Source of the DNA: Pandoraea vervacti
GTDB lineage: Bacteria > Pseudomonadota > Gammaproteobacteria > Burkholderiales > Burkholderiaceae
Reading direction: 5' to 3'
DNA length: 64,000 nucleotides
NCBI RefSeq assembly: GCF_000934605.2
Contig: NZ_CP010897.2
Span: 2,480,001 to 2,544,000, forward strand
Shown: positions 35,933 through 45,279 of the stretch, piece after piece
Layout of the letters: each line of letters begins with the position of its first letter
Numbering within the stretch: position 1 is the stretch's first letter
Made by a program: the position numbers and the translations under genes
Notes under the pieces: model-generated
The model's database searches: none
What the model was told of the DNA's origin: nothing
What the model saw: only the letters and a program-made list of their open reading frames with translations

Positions 35933-37618
35933 TTACGACCCGCCTCCGGTGAGCACCCGGAGGTCGGATTCGCGGGCGCAGCGATCGCGTCCGCGAGATT
36001 TGGCCAGGTAAAGCGCTGCATCGGCGCGTTGCAGCCACGCGCTGTCGTCGTCGCCCTCGTGCCATTGGGCCACGCCGGCACTGATGGTGAACTGTAGCGT
36101 TCTGCCGTCGACGTTGATGCGTGCGGCGCGAACCGCCTCGCGTAGGCGTTCGGCGGCGTCAAAGGCGCGCGCCTCGGTAGCGCCACTCAGGATAATAGCG
36201 AATTCTTCGCCCCCCAAACGACCGCAAATGTCATCTTCGCGTAACGAATCGTGACAAAGGCGCACGAACGCGGACAGCACCGTATCGCCCAACGAATGCC
36301 CCCAGGTGTCGTTGATGTGCTTGAAGTGGTCCAGATCGACGAGGATGACGCACGTTGGCAAATCCCTGGCTTGTGCCAGCCCGACTTCCGCGCGCAAACG
36401 CTTGAGGAAGTGACCGCGCGAGAGCGCCCCGGTCAGGGCGTCGTATTTGACCTCGTGCTCGAGGGCGGCGTTTTTGGCGAGGGTGTCCGTCAGATGCAGC
36501 TTTTCGCGGCGCAGATAACGAATCAACAGATACCCCGCGCCGCTCAGGCTGAGCAGCAGGGCAAAAACGAGCGCGACATACCGTCGCCGTTCGATGGAAA
36601 GGCTGCCCAATGTCGGCGCCTCGTTCATGGTGTAGACGACCATCTCGCCGTCCGACGACGCTTCGGCCTCCAGCAGGTACGGCTGATTGTCGGGGCGCAC
36701 GCGTACCAGCCGTGCGTGGCGCGTGCTGTCGTCATCGGATTGGAGGTGCAGAAAATCGGGTGTGCCGGGCGCCAGATCGTAACTCTCGATGGGCACGACG
36801 GTGAAGTCCTCCTGCTGGTAGAGACGGCGGCGCTCCTCGCGTGAGAGTTTGAAGACCGCGCCGCCGGGCACGGCGAGTCCGGTGAATGTCGGGTCGTTGG
36901 CGAGCACGATCACGCCATTGGTGTCGGTGATGAACGACGCACCGCTGTCCGCCCAGTGGGACAAGCGTCGAATGCCCAGCTTGACGACCATGACGCCGAC
37001 AAGCGTGCCGTCGTGGTACACGGGGGCGGTGAAATAGATGCCGGGCAGCCCCGTTTTTCGGCCGGCGACGTACTGCTGTCCGGCGCCCCCGAGCACGGCG
37101 GTATTGAAATAGGCGCGGTCGCCGTACCGGTCGGCGACCAGGGGGTCGGGCGAGTTGAAATCGCTCGAAGCGATGGTGATGCCATCGGGGGTGCCCAGCC
37201 AGACGAGATCGGCGCCGAAGTAGAGTTGCGCGGCACGCAGCAGTTCATTGACGGGGGTGAGGACCGGATTCGCAAGCAGTTGCTCGCGAGCCTTGTCGTG
37301 AGGCACGTCGGTCAGCGGATGGGCTGCGATGGTTGCAGCCGCTGTCTGAATCTGCTCGATCTGGGCGAGCACTCGCGGTATTCCGCGAATGAGGATCAGG
37401 TCCTGATTGACTGTGTGAACCGTGCCATGCGCGAGCCGGGTAGCGATGCTGCGCTCTTCATACAGCAGGCGCGCGGCGCGGCTGGCCACCAGTTGATCGG
37501 CAGCGAAGCGCGCCAGCGCCCATGCGATGAGCACGCAGGTGAGCACGCAAATGAGAACGACCACGCCGCGCAGGAAAGCGGGAGCGGCATGGCGGCGGTC
37601 GAATAGGGCGATAACCAA
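35933..37618 (-). CDS. Membrane diguanylate cyclase with periplasmic sensor domain
   Basis: A 561-residue protein making c-di-GMP from two GTP. There are two membrane helices (about residues 14-40 and 335-360) flanking a periplasmic dCache-like sensor with an YFNTAVLGGAGQQYVAGRKTG-type core. The cytoplasmic GGDEF domain has the active motif GGEEF at 469-473 and a canonical inhibitory site RxxD at 460-463, five residues before it, so feedback inhibition is expected. It lies 24 bp downstream of an EAL gene and upstream of pldA. Confidence 0.92.
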   Translation of the reverse strand: MVIALFDRRHAAPAFLRGVVVLICVLTCVLIAWALARFAADQLVASRAARLLYEERSIATRLAHGTVHTVNQDLILIRGIPRVLAQIEQIQTAAATIAAHPLTDVPHDKAREQLLANPVLTPVNELLRAAQLYFGADLVWLGTPDGITIASSDFNSPDPLVADRYGDRAYFNTAVLGGAGQQYVAGRKTGLPGIYFTAPVYHDGTLVGVMVVKLGIRRLSHWADSGASFITDTNGVIVLANDPTFTGLAVPGGAVFKLSREERRRLYQQEDFTVVPIESYDLAPGTPDFLHLQSDDDSTRHARLVRVRPDNQPYLLEAEASSDGEMVVYTMNEAPTLGSLSIERRRYVALVFALLLSLSGAGYLLIRYLRREKLHLTDTLAKNAALEHEVKYDALTGALSRGHFLKRLRAEVGLAQARDLPTCVILVDLDHFKHINDTWGHSLGDTVLSAFVRLCHDSLREDDICGRLGGEEFAIILSGATEARAFDAAERLREAVRAARINVDGRTLQFTISAGVAQWHEGDDDSAWLQRADAALYLAKSRGRDRCARESDLRVLTGGGS

Positions 37619-37642
37619 CGGCGAAGGCGGCGACTGACGCGT

Positions 37643-38977
37643 TTACAGGCGCCCGTGCCAGTCTCGAATGAACGTCTCGATGTGCCCGGGCGGTAAGGGA
37701 CGCGTGCAATGATACCCCTGCCACGCATGACAGCCCAGCGATGCGAGCGCGTCGCGCTGCGCACTGGTCTCCACGCCCTCGGCCACCGTTTCGATTTCGA
37801 GCTTGCGGGCAATGGCGATGATGGCGCGAATCAACTCGGTATCGTAGCCGCCGAGCAGAACGCCCGCGACAAACTGATAGTCGATCTTCACGGTCCCGAA
37901 AGGCCAGCGCTTGAGGCGCACGAAACTGGAGTAGCCGGTGCCGAAATCGTCGAGCGAGAGGCGAACGCCCATTGCCACCAGTTCGTTCATCAGGGTCGCC
38001 GCTTCGTCGAGATGCGAAATCAGCGACGACTCGGTGATCTCGATTTCGAGCTTGTCCGGTGGCACACGGTGATGCTTCAGCGCGTAGCGGACCGTCTCGA
38101 GCGTCTGCACGCGCATTTGCTGCGCGGACAGATTCACAGCCACGCGGGGATATTCCTCCCCATCCGTATGCCACTTGTCGAGCTGACGGCACGCCTCGTG
38201 CAACGTCCAGTCGCCAATGGGCCCGATGACGTCGCAGCGCTCGGCCGCCGGGATGAACTCGCCGGGCATGATCAGTTCGTCGTCGCGTTGCCAACGAATG
38301 AGTGCTTCGAGTCCCGTTAGCCGATGGGTGCGCATGTCGATCTGCGGCTGGTAGTGCAGACGGAATTCCGAGCCCGACAGCGCGCGTCCGATCGCACTTC
38401 GCCAGTAATGTTCGTTGCCCGCATCGTCCGGCGGCGCAATGCCCTCCGTCGGGGCGGTGGGCGCTTCCGTGACGAGAAAACGAGATGCGCTCTCGCGTAT
38501 GGCCTGATCCGCGACGTCCGACGTATGCTCCAGCAACGTGGCCGGCCAAACTGGCACCTGCGGCAGGTGGGTGATACCCGCCGAGACGATCGGGTAGAGC
38601 AGTCCGTTGCCGCAAGGTACGGGGGATTCGCCCGCGCGGATGAAGCGGCGCGTGACCTGAACGGCCGCGTCGCGGCTGCCCAGGTCGCGCAGCAAGATAG
38701 CGATTTGCTGGTCCGAGACGCGACCGATCAGATCGCGGCGGCGGATTCGCGAGCCGACCCGGAACGCGACCGTCGCGAGCAGGTCGGCGTCGGAAATGGC
38801 AGGTTGACTGGTCGCCATGCGCTGGCCCCGGCCTACATGCAGCACGACCAGCGCGCTGTGACTATTGGGCGGACTCGGGGTGCGCAGCTCAAGGCTGAGG
38901 GCGCGCAATAGCCGCTGGCGGTCCAGCAGCAGATCGGCAAGGACGACTTGGCGTCGCAGCGCGTTCGTATCGTTCAT
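37643..38977 (-). CDS. EAL-domain c-di-GMP phosphodiesterase with degenerate GGDEF
   Basis: A 444-residue cytoplasmic protein. The N-terminal half resembles a GGDEF domain but has SDQQI in place of the active motif, so it cannot make c-di-GMP. The EAL domain keeps Glu224 in LEALIRW, Asn in NLSAQQ, Glu in EITES, both Asp in LDDFGTGYSS, Lys in KIDYQF, and Glu in AEGVET; all catalytic and metal residues are present, so hydrolysis to pGpG is likely. It is first gene of a run with the diguanylate cyclase and pldA. Confidence 0.92.
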   Translation of the reverse strand: MNDTNALRRQVVLADLLLDRQRLLRALSLELRTPSPPNSHSALVVLHVGRGQRMATSQPAISDADLLATVAFRVGSRIRRRDLIGRVSDQQIAILLRDLGSRDAAVQVTRRFIRAGESPVPCGNGLLYPIVSAGITHLPQVPVWPATLLEHTSDVADQAIRESASRFLVTEAPTAPTEGIAPPDDAGNEHYWRSAIGRALSGSEFRLHYQPQIDMRTHRLTGLEALIRWQRDDELIMPGEFIPAAERCDVIGPIGDWTLHEACRQLDKWHTDGEEYPRVAVNLSAQQMRVQTLETVRYALKHHRVPPDKLEIEITESSLISHLDEAATLMNELVAMGVRLSLDDFGTGYSSFVRLKRWPFGTVKIDYQFVAGVLLGGYDTELIRAIIAIARKLEIETVAEGVETSAQRDALASLGCHAWQGYHCTRPLPPGHIETFIRDWHGRL

Positions 38978-39331
38978 CTCGGCAGGGAGGCAGACTTCGC
39001 CTGAACGTTTGAACGTTTGTCACCGCCGCGTGTCATGCCGACGAGGCGACTGGTGAGGCCATCGAGCAGAAAAAGCCCACGCGTCGAACAGGTCGTGCCG
39101 CCAGAAAACCCTTGAATCATGTTCTGCATAAGACGCGTAAATTTGTCGGCCGGTGGACGCGGGACGAGGCGGGGAGCGCCCTTGGCGCAGATTGTCAGTC
39201 CCTGCGTTCCGGCAGACCGCGCGCAAGGCGTGGCCCGACTGGAAGCTCGTGCCCGGTTGCGAGACCGGGTCCTTTGACCTTTAACGGCACCCGAAATCGA
39301 AAATTGAGTGCGGGTTTCACCTATGGGGCGC
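38978..39331. other. Gene-free stretch upstream of the EAL gene
   Basis: About 350 bp without a convincing reading frame, RNA or repeat. It must contain the promoter of the EAL/cyclase/pldA run (minus strand) and the 3' end of the flavoprotein transcript. I see no strong terminator. Confidence 0.45.
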
Positions 39332-40582
39332 TCAGCGCGGACGCGCAAACCACTCGCGGCCTTTGAGCATGAAATCCCAATAAACCTTTGGCAGCACGTA
39401 CTTTTTCAACATCCAGGCAAAACGGTTCGCGTGCGTGCCATCGATGGGGAATGTAGGGAGAAGTTTCCCTCCATAGCCAAACTCGGCGAGCACGATCTTG
39501 CCGTGTTCGACGGTGAGCGGACACGCGCCGTATCCGTCGTAATGCAATGCAAGGGGACGCCCATCTATCGACGCGAGCAAATTCTCCGCCACGACCACGG
39601 CTTGTTTGCGGGCGGCCGCCGCCGTCTTGGCATTCGGCGCCGAGATCGCATCGCCAAGACCGAACACGTTGGCGTAGCGCGCGTGGCGCAGTGTTTTCGG
39701 ATCCACCTCACACCAGCCTGCCGCGTCAGCGAGCGGACTGGCACGCAGCACGTCCGGCGCGCTTTGCGGCGGCACGACATGCAGGATATCGAAGGGCTTG
39801 TCGACAAACCGGGACTGCCCGTCGGCGTCGAAGATCTCGAAACGCGCCACGCGGCGCTCGCCATCCACGGCGCGCAGATGCGAGAGGTGATTGAGAGAAA
39901 TGCGATACCGCTGCACGTATTGCATGAGCGCGGGAACGTAATCCTTCACGCCAAACAGTGACGGCGCCACGAGATGGAATTCAATATTCGTCTTGTCGAG
40001 CACGCCGTTTTGACGCCACGTGTCGGCTGACAGATACATCGCCTTTTGCGGCGCTCCGGCGCATTTGATCGGCATCGGCGGCTGCGTGAACAGCGCGTTT
40101 CCGCCTTTGAATTCGCGCACCAGCGACCACGTGTAGGGCGCAAGATCGAAGCGGTAATTGGACGTGACGCCGTTGCGACCGAGCGTTTCGACAAGCCCGT
40201 CGATGGCCTCCCAATTGAGTTGCAGACCGGGAGCGACGATGAGAAAGCGATAGGCGAGACGCCGGCCGTCGGACAGCAGGAGCTGTTGATGTTCGGGAGA
40301 GAACGCGGTGATCGCCGCCTGAATCCAGTTCACGCCTTGCGGAATGACGCTCGACATCGGGCGCGCAGTACGTGCGGCGTCGAATTCGCCGGCGCCGACA
40401 AGCGTCCATGCCGGCTGGTAGTAATGCGTGTCGGCCGGATCCACGATCGTGATCGAGAGCGACGGTCTGCGGCGGCGCAAGCTGGCGGCAACGGAGATGC
40501 CTGCGGCACCTGCCCCCATGATGACGATGTCGGCGCTGCGCTCCGTCGCGGTGGTTGGCGTAGCGGATACATCGCTGGACAT
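39332..40582 (-). CDS. Sulfide:quinone reductase-like FAD oxidoreductase
   Basis: A 416-residue flavoprotein. The N-terminal dinucleotide fold is IVIMGAGAAGISVAASL; HYYQPAWTLVGAG is the SQR-type signature after it. NVFGLGDA is the second FAD motif. Cysteines in PIKCAGAPQK, AGWCEVD and YGACPL are candidates for the redox-active set used in sulfide oxidation, and the amphipathic C-terminus (KVYWDFMLKGREWF) fits peripheral membrane binding. ATG 40582 follows GGAGACC. It probably passes electrons from sulfide to quinone; a different thiol or NADH substrate is possible. Confidence 0.85.
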   Translation of the reverse strand: MSSDVSATPTTATERSADIVIMGAGAAGISVAASLRRRRPSLSITIVDPADTHYYQPAWTLVGAGEFDAARTARPMSSVIPQGVNWIQAAITAFSPEHQQLLLSDGRRLAYRFLIVAPGLQLNWEAIDGLVETLGRNGVTSNYRFDLAPYTWSLVREFKGGNALFTQPPMPIKCAGAPQKAMYLSADTWRQNGVLDKTNIEFHLVAPSLFGVKDYVPALMQYVQRYRISLNHLSHLRAVDGERRVARFEIFDADGQSRFVDKPFDILHVVPPQSAPDVLRASPLADAAGWCEVDPKTLRHARYANVFGLGDAISAPNAKTAAAARKQAVVVAENLLASIDGRPLALHYDGYGACPLTVEHGKIVLAEFGYGGKLLPTFPIDGTHANRFAWMLKKYVLPKVYWDFMLKGREWFARPR

Positions 40583-40949
40583 AAGGTCTCCGACAAGTGA
40601 ACGAGCATGGAAAATGGACTGCGACACATCGAGGTCGCTCGATGAATGCCGATGCCTGACGTAACGTATGTCACACGAGCCATCCATTCATGCACGGGTG
40701 ACGAGCGCTACGAGGCGTGCGGGACATTGTATAGAAACTACATCCGTTTGCCGCTGTTTCCCCGGGCGCGCGAACATGCTTTTCGTTCGAACCAGAGACA
40801 GTAATAACGAGACATGGCGATGCAGAGGTGCATCGGAAACGAAAGCGAAGGATGTCGACGCGGACATCCCGATCGGGATGCCGGCACGCAGCTGCGCGCC
40901 GAGCCAACGGTGTGGGTCGGCTAGCGCCAGACATGTGATGCGCGCAGCG
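40583..40949. other. Intergenic stretch with nested palindromes downstream of the MerR gene
   Basis: No supported gene. It contains GGATGTC / GACATCC (40850-40869) overlapping a perfect 16-bp palindrome CATCCCGATCGGGATG (40865-40880). Neither is followed by a T-tract. They could terminate the minus-strand regulator transcript or be an operator. Confidence 0.4.
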
Positions 40950-41420
40950 TCAGGCGTGCAGAGGATCGTGATCGCACGAGGGTGCGATGGGATCGGTGTC
41001 GCTGTGGCAGGCACACGCCTCGCCGTTCGCGCCTTGCATCAGCGCGCGCAGAATGCCGCAGTCGCTCGTTTCGTGACGGCTGCGGCATTGTGCCTGCAGG
41101 TGCAGCAACTGCTGCTCCAGCGCCTGTAGTTCATGGATGCGTGCATGGACACGCGCGAGATGCGCTTCGATCAGCCGGTTAGCGTCTTCACAGGTGACAC
41201 TGTGGTCGTGCGCAAGCTCACCGAGCCGCTTGGCGTCGGCGAGCGGCATGTCGAGCGAGCGGCAATGCCGGATGAAGCGCAACGCTTCCAGATGCTCGTT
41301 GCCGTAGGTTCGGTATCCCGCGTCGCTGCGCGGCGGCGGGGGAAGCAGGCCCGCCCGCTCGTAATAGCGCACGGTTTCGACATCGGTACCCGCCGCGCGG
41401 GCCAGTTCTCCGATTTTCAT
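40950..41420 (-). CDS. cadR: MerR-family metal-responsive regulator (CadR/PbrR type)
   Basis: A 156-residue regulator with N-terminal winged helix (MKIGELARAAGTDVETVRYY) and dimerising helix. Cys77, Cys112 and Cys121 match the Cd/Pb-binding triad of CadR and PbrR in spacing, and a C-terminal tail with Cys136, Cys138 and Cys149 plus several histidines resembles the extra metal site of CadR. ATG 41420 is the family start. It is divergent from a P-type metal ATPase and should activate it by DNA untwisting at the promoter between them. Confidence 0.92.
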   Translation of the reverse strand: MKIGELARAAGTDVETVRYYERAGLLPPPPRSDAGYRTYGNEHLEALRFIRHCRSLDMPLADAKRLGELAHDHSVTCEDANRLIEAHLARVHARIHELQALEQQLLHLQAQCRSRHETSDCGILRALMQGANGEACACHSDTDPIAPSCDHDPLHA

Positions 41421-41422
41421 GC

Positions 41423-41453
41423 TTGACTCCGTAGTCACTACAGGGTTTTGAAT
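41423..41453 (+). promoter_or_regulatory. MerR-type promoter and operator of the metal ATPase
   Basis: TTGACT (41423-41428) and TTGAAT (41448-41453) are separated by 19 bp, the overlong spacer typical of MerR-activated promoters. Inside lies a dyad with arms ACTCCGTAGT and ACTACAGGGT around one central base (41426-41446), close to CadR/PbrR operators. This supports metal-dependent activation of the downstream ATPase. Confidence 0.82.
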
Positions 41454-41488
41454 AAAGGGTAACACGATTCAGGTAACCAGGAGTTCAC

Positions 41489-43879
41489 ATGTCCAACCCT
41501 TCGGATTCGGCCCGCGCGGCGAGCTCGACGACGGCGGATCGCAACGTGCAGCGCCACGGGCATGGCCAGGGGCAGTCGCATCGCCACGATCATGGGCATC
41601 ACCACGACGACGACCATGACCACACCCATGACCACACTCGTGACGGGGATTCGACAGCGGGTCATGTCCACGGTGCCGGCGCCTGCTGCGGCAGCGGTGC
41701 GAGCGTTGCGTCCGCGCAGCCTGTGCCCGAGACGGGCGCCCCGCAGTCGCGGTTTCGCATCGACCAGATGGACTGCCCCACGGAAGAGCGCCTGATTCGC
41801 GATCAGCTCGAGCGGCAGCCCGGCATCGACGCCTTGTACTTCAATCTCCTCAAGCGCGAACTGACGGTGGTCTTCGACAAGCGCGCCTCGGCAGGCGACG
41901 TCAGCCGCCAAAGCGACGCTGCTGCCGAAACGCTGCGCAAACTGGGCATGACACCGGTGCCGCTTTCCGGCGATGCGTCAGGTGCGGCGCCGCCGCCTAC
42001 GAGTGGCAAGGGCGACGTAGCGCGTCTGGTGACGGGCGGCGTGCTGGCCGCGGCCAGCGAAATGGCCGTCTGGTCGGGGGTGCCCGAACACAGCCCGTGG
42101 ATCGGCGCGGTCGTGGTTGCGGCCATTGTGGCCTGCGGTCTGCCTACGCTGAAGAAAGGCTGGATTGCACTGCGCCATTTCACGCTCAATATTCACTTCC
42201 TGATGTCGCTGGCCGTGATCGGCGCCATGGGTATCGGTCAGTGGCCCGAAGCCGCCATGGTGATCGTGTTGTTCGCCCTGTCCGAGAAACTCGAAGCCGC
42301 ATCGCTCACGCGTGCGCGCCGGGCGGTCGAGGCGTTGATGCGGCTGGCGCCCGATCAGGCGTCGGTCGAACAGGCGGATGGCACATGGGCGGACGTGCCG
42401 GCTGCGTCGCTCGCCGTGGGTTCACGCGTTCGCGCCCGGCCGGGCGAGCGTATTGCCATCGATGGCGTGATCGAGCAGGGCAGTTCTGCACTCAATCAGG
42501 CATCGATCACAGGTGAAAGCGTGCCTGTCGACAAGGCGGTCGGCGACGAAGTCTACGCGGGGAGCATCAACGAAAGCGGACTGATCGTGTACCGCACGAG
42601 CGTTGCCCCCGGCGATACGACGCTCGCGCGTATCGTGCGAATCGTCGAGACCGCACAGCAGCAGCGCTCGCCGACACAACGCTTCGTCGACAAGTTCTCG
42701 CGCATCTACACGCCCGTCGTCGTGCTCTGCGCCTTGTTGGTTGCGCTCGTGCCGCCGCTGGCATTCGGGCTTGCGTGGGCGCCATGGATTTACAAGGCGC
42801 TGGTCATGCTGGTGATCGCATGTCCGTGCGCGTTGGTGATATCCACACCCGTGACGGTGGTGAGTGGCCTGACGGCAGCCGCGCGGGCAGGAATTCTCAT
42901 CAAAGGCGGCGCGTTCCTGGAGACCGGCCGTCTGATTCAGGCGGTAGCGCTCGACAAGACGGGCACGCTAACGCGCGGCGAGCCACGACTGACCGACGTC
43001 GTGCCGTTGGGCGAAGTGTCCCGCGACGAAGCGCTCACACTGGCTGCCGCGCTCGACGCCCAGACGACACATCCGATCGCCCGCGCCGTCGTCGATGGCC
43101 ACACCCAGGCCGGGCTTGGTCAGTTGCCTTGCGTCACCGATTTCGAGGCGCTCGCAGGCATGGGCGTGAAGGGGCGCATCGACCAGACGCTGTATTACCT
43201 CGGCAATCATCGTCTGATCGAGTCGCTCGGGGTGTGCAACGAGAAGGTCGAAGCCGAACTCTTCCGCCTCGAATCTCAGGCGCGCACCGCCATCGTGCTG
43301 GCTAGCGAAACACAGGCGCTCGCCGTGCTTGCCGTGGCCGATACGTTGCGCGAAGAAAGCCGGGAGGCCATCGCGCGACTCGCCAAATTGGGCGTTCGCA
43401 CCGTCATGCTGACAGGCGACAACCGTGCGACGGCGCAGGTCATCGGCGAGCAGGCGGGCGTGACGGATGTGCGCGCCGAAATGTTGCCGGAGGACAAGTG
43501 GCAGGCGGTATCGTCCTTGCGCGAGCAGTACGGTCACGTGGGAATGGTCGGCGATGGCATCAACGATGCGCCCGCGCTGGCGGCGGCCGACGTCGGCTTC
43601 GCCATGGGGGTGACCGGGACCGACAGTGCGCTGGAGACGGCGGATGTCACGTTGATGGACGACGATCTGCGCAAGTTGCCTGCGTTCCTTGCGCTGTCTA
43701 GACGTAGTGCCACAGTGCTCAAGCAGAACATTGCTCTCGCGCTGGCCATCAAGACGGTGTTCTTCGCGCTGGCTGTCGTGGGGGTGGCGTCGTTGTGGAT
43801 GGCGGTGTTTGCCGACGTGGGGGCAAGCCTGCTGGTGATTGCCAACGGCATGCGTCTGCTTCGCACGAAAGTCGCGTGA
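41489..43879 (+). CDS. cadA: Cd2+/Zn2+/Pb2+-exporting P1B-type ATPase
   Basis: A 796-residue inner-membrane pump. The first about 62 residues are a His-rich tail with 14 histidines, followed by CC at 66-67 and a metal-binding domain with a single Cys96 in QMDCPTE. The membrane metal site is CPC at 445-447; the phosphorylated Asp489 is in DKTGTLT, followed by TGDN and GDGINDAPAL. CPC with an MDCPTE domain is the Zn/Cd/Pb (P1B-2) class, not copper. ATG 41489 follows CCAGGAG. The divergent CadR-like regulator and its promoter sit directly upstream. Confidence 0.92.
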   Translation: MSNPSDSARAASSTTADRNVQRHGHGQGQSHRHDHGHHHDDDHDHTHDHTRDGDSTAGHVHGAGACCGSGASVASAQPVPETGAPQSRFRIDQMDCPTEERLIRDQLERQPGIDALYFNLLKRELTVVFDKRASAGDVSRQSDAAAETLRKLGMTPVPLSGDASGAAPPPTSGKGDVARLVTGGVLAAASEMAVWSGVPEHSPWIGAVVVAAIVACGLPTLKKGWIALRHFTLNIHFLMSLAVIGAMGIGQWPEAAMVIVLFALSEKLEAASLTRARRAVEALMRLAPDQASVEQADGTWADVPAASLAVGSRVRARPGERIAIDGVIEQGSSALNQASITGESVPVDKAVGDEVYAGSINESGLIVYRTSVAPGDTTLARIVRIVETAQQQRSPTQRFVDKFSRIYTPVVVLCALLVALVPPLAFGLAWAPWIYKALVMLVIACPCALVISTPVTVVSGLTAAARAGILIKGGAFLETGRLIQAVALDKTGTLTRGEPRLTDVVPLGEVSRDEALTLAAALDAQTTHPIARAVVDGHTQAGLGQLPCVTDFEALAGMGVKGRIDQTLYYLGNHRLIESLGVCNEKVEAELFRLESQARTAIVLASETQALAVLAVADTLREESREAIARLAKLGVRTVMLTGDNRATAQVIGEQAGVTDVRAEMLPEDKWQAVSSLREQYGHVGMVGDGINDAPALAAADVGFAMGVTGTDSALETADVTLMDDDLRKLPAFLALSRRSATVLKQNIALALAIKTVFFALAVVGVASLWMAVFADVGASLLVIANGMRLLRTKVA

Positions 43880-43909
43880 ACGCCAGCGCGCCGGCGCAGC
43901 GCCCGGCGC

Positions 43910-44956
43910 TCAGCCTTTGCGCATTGCGCGCTCGAGGGTATGGGCGTCGGGCAACTGGCATAGCACATGGGCGGCACGGCTGGTGGCGTTGACGATGATC
44001 GTGTCGAGACGTCCGCTCAGCATGTCGCGATGGTCCGCGGGAATGGGCGCTGCTTCGAGCATCCGTTGCGCGACGACCGCATCGTTCAAATGCCCCAGTA
44101 GCGTCTGTGCGGCGCGCAAGGTGTCCTGGTACGGCGCGCGAACCGACTTGCGCAGCCACGGCGTCAGGGCCTCGGCGCTATAGCGCGCCTGCTTGATCTT
44201 CACGCGCAAGGCATGCAACTGCTCGGTGTCGAGCATTGCCAATTGGCGACAATTGGGAAATAACGCAATGTAGCGTTCGCGCAGCATGTTGTGTGCATGC
44301 CTGGCCAATGCGCCGGGCGCTTTGCCGGGCGTGCGCGACGCCCGGCGCAGCCCTCGGGCGGCACGCTCGTCGGCGCGACCCTCGCTGCAAATGCCGAAGG
44401 CGTCGATGAGCAGGGCATGCAACGCGTGCTGACGTTCGCTGCTCAGTGCTTGCGCCGCTTGCGCGCGTGCCTCTGCTCGCAGCCGCGAAACGTGAGCCTC
44501 GATAGCAATCCAGTCGACGCCGGGGTATTCGAGGCGCAGGGCCGGTAACGTTTCGCCGATCAGAACATCCGCGTCGCGGGCGGGGCCCATCGCGTTGCCG
44601 AGCCAGCGCAACTCCTCTTTCATCCGACGACGCCAACGGGGTTTCAGCCAGGGCGAAAAGATGTCGATCAGCGCGCGAAGACGCCGGGTCGCAATACGCA
44701 GTTGGTGCACGGCTTCTGCCGGAATGTCTTCGGCCCGATCGGGAGCCTCGGTGGCCGTCGGCAACGAGGGCCATTGCGCCAGCGGCGCAGACGCGAGCAT
44801 GACGAGCAGACGTGCGGGAGGGATTCGACGCATTCGGGAAGCGCCAGGCAGCGCGCGTTTCTCCGCCGTGGCATCGCCGGCAGTGTCTGGATCATCGGAT
44901 GAGGCAGGGGAGGCGGCAAGAGCCGCTGTCGGCGCGCGGATCATGTTGCGCAACAT
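43910..44956 (-). CDS. CHAD-domain protein
   Basis: A 348-residue, mainly alpha-helical protein. The conserved histidine and arginine helix VHQLRIATRRLRALIDIF (about residues 84-101) and its second copy LHALRVKIKQARYSAEAL define the CHAD fold, a basic channel that binds polyphosphate. There is no adjacent CYTH/triphosphatase gene, its usual partner. ATG 44956 is the first start with CHAD-like sequence soon after; a much longer upstream frame is not conserved. The role is probably polyphosphate-granule association. Confidence 0.82.
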   Translation of the reverse strand: MLRNMIRAPTAALAASPASSDDPDTAGDATAEKRALPGASRMRRIPPARLLVMLASAPLAQWPSLPTATEAPDRAEDIPAEAVHQLRIATRRLRALIDIFSPWLKPRWRRRMKEELRWLGNAMGPARDADVLIGETLPALRLEYPGVDWIAIEAHVSRLRAEARAQAAQALSSERQHALHALLIDAFGICSEGRADERAARGLRRASRTPGKAPGALARHAHNMLRERYIALFPNCRQLAMLDTEQLHALRVKIKQARYSAEALTPWLRKSVRAPYQDTLRAAQTLLGHLNDAVVAQRMLEAAPIPADHRDMLSGRLDTIIVNATSRAAHVLCQLPDAHTLERAMRKG

Positions 44957-45234
44957 AGCACAATTGCCATGTCGGCCATAGCCACAGCGTGGGGTATTGC
45001 GAAGGGGGCGGAAACGCTGCCAGGCGCGGCAGGTTTGGGCCGGTCGGGCAGGTCGGCCAGAGGCGGGCGAATGCCGCAGCACTGTCTCATCGCACTGCGT
45101 CGCGGGCGCCCGGTTTCCTGGAAGCGGTATGCAGGACACCCGCGAGGCACGCAGCGTCACATCAGTCGTGGACCTCGCGAGAGGATGACGTGACGCCTTC
45201 TCATTGCTGCGCACTGCGCGGTGCAAATGCGAGC

Positions 45235-45265
45235 AAAAAAGATAGGCCGGCACGGAGGCCGGCCT
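45235..45265 (-). terminator. Intrinsic terminator of the HU gene
   Basis: On the minus strand an 8-bp stem AGGCCGGC / GCCGGCCT with a 6-nt loop is followed, after AUC, by T6. It lies 15 bp after the HU stop. The rest of 44957-45234 has no gene that I can support. Confidence 0.85.
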
Positions 45266-45279
45266 GCGCGCAACTGGTT

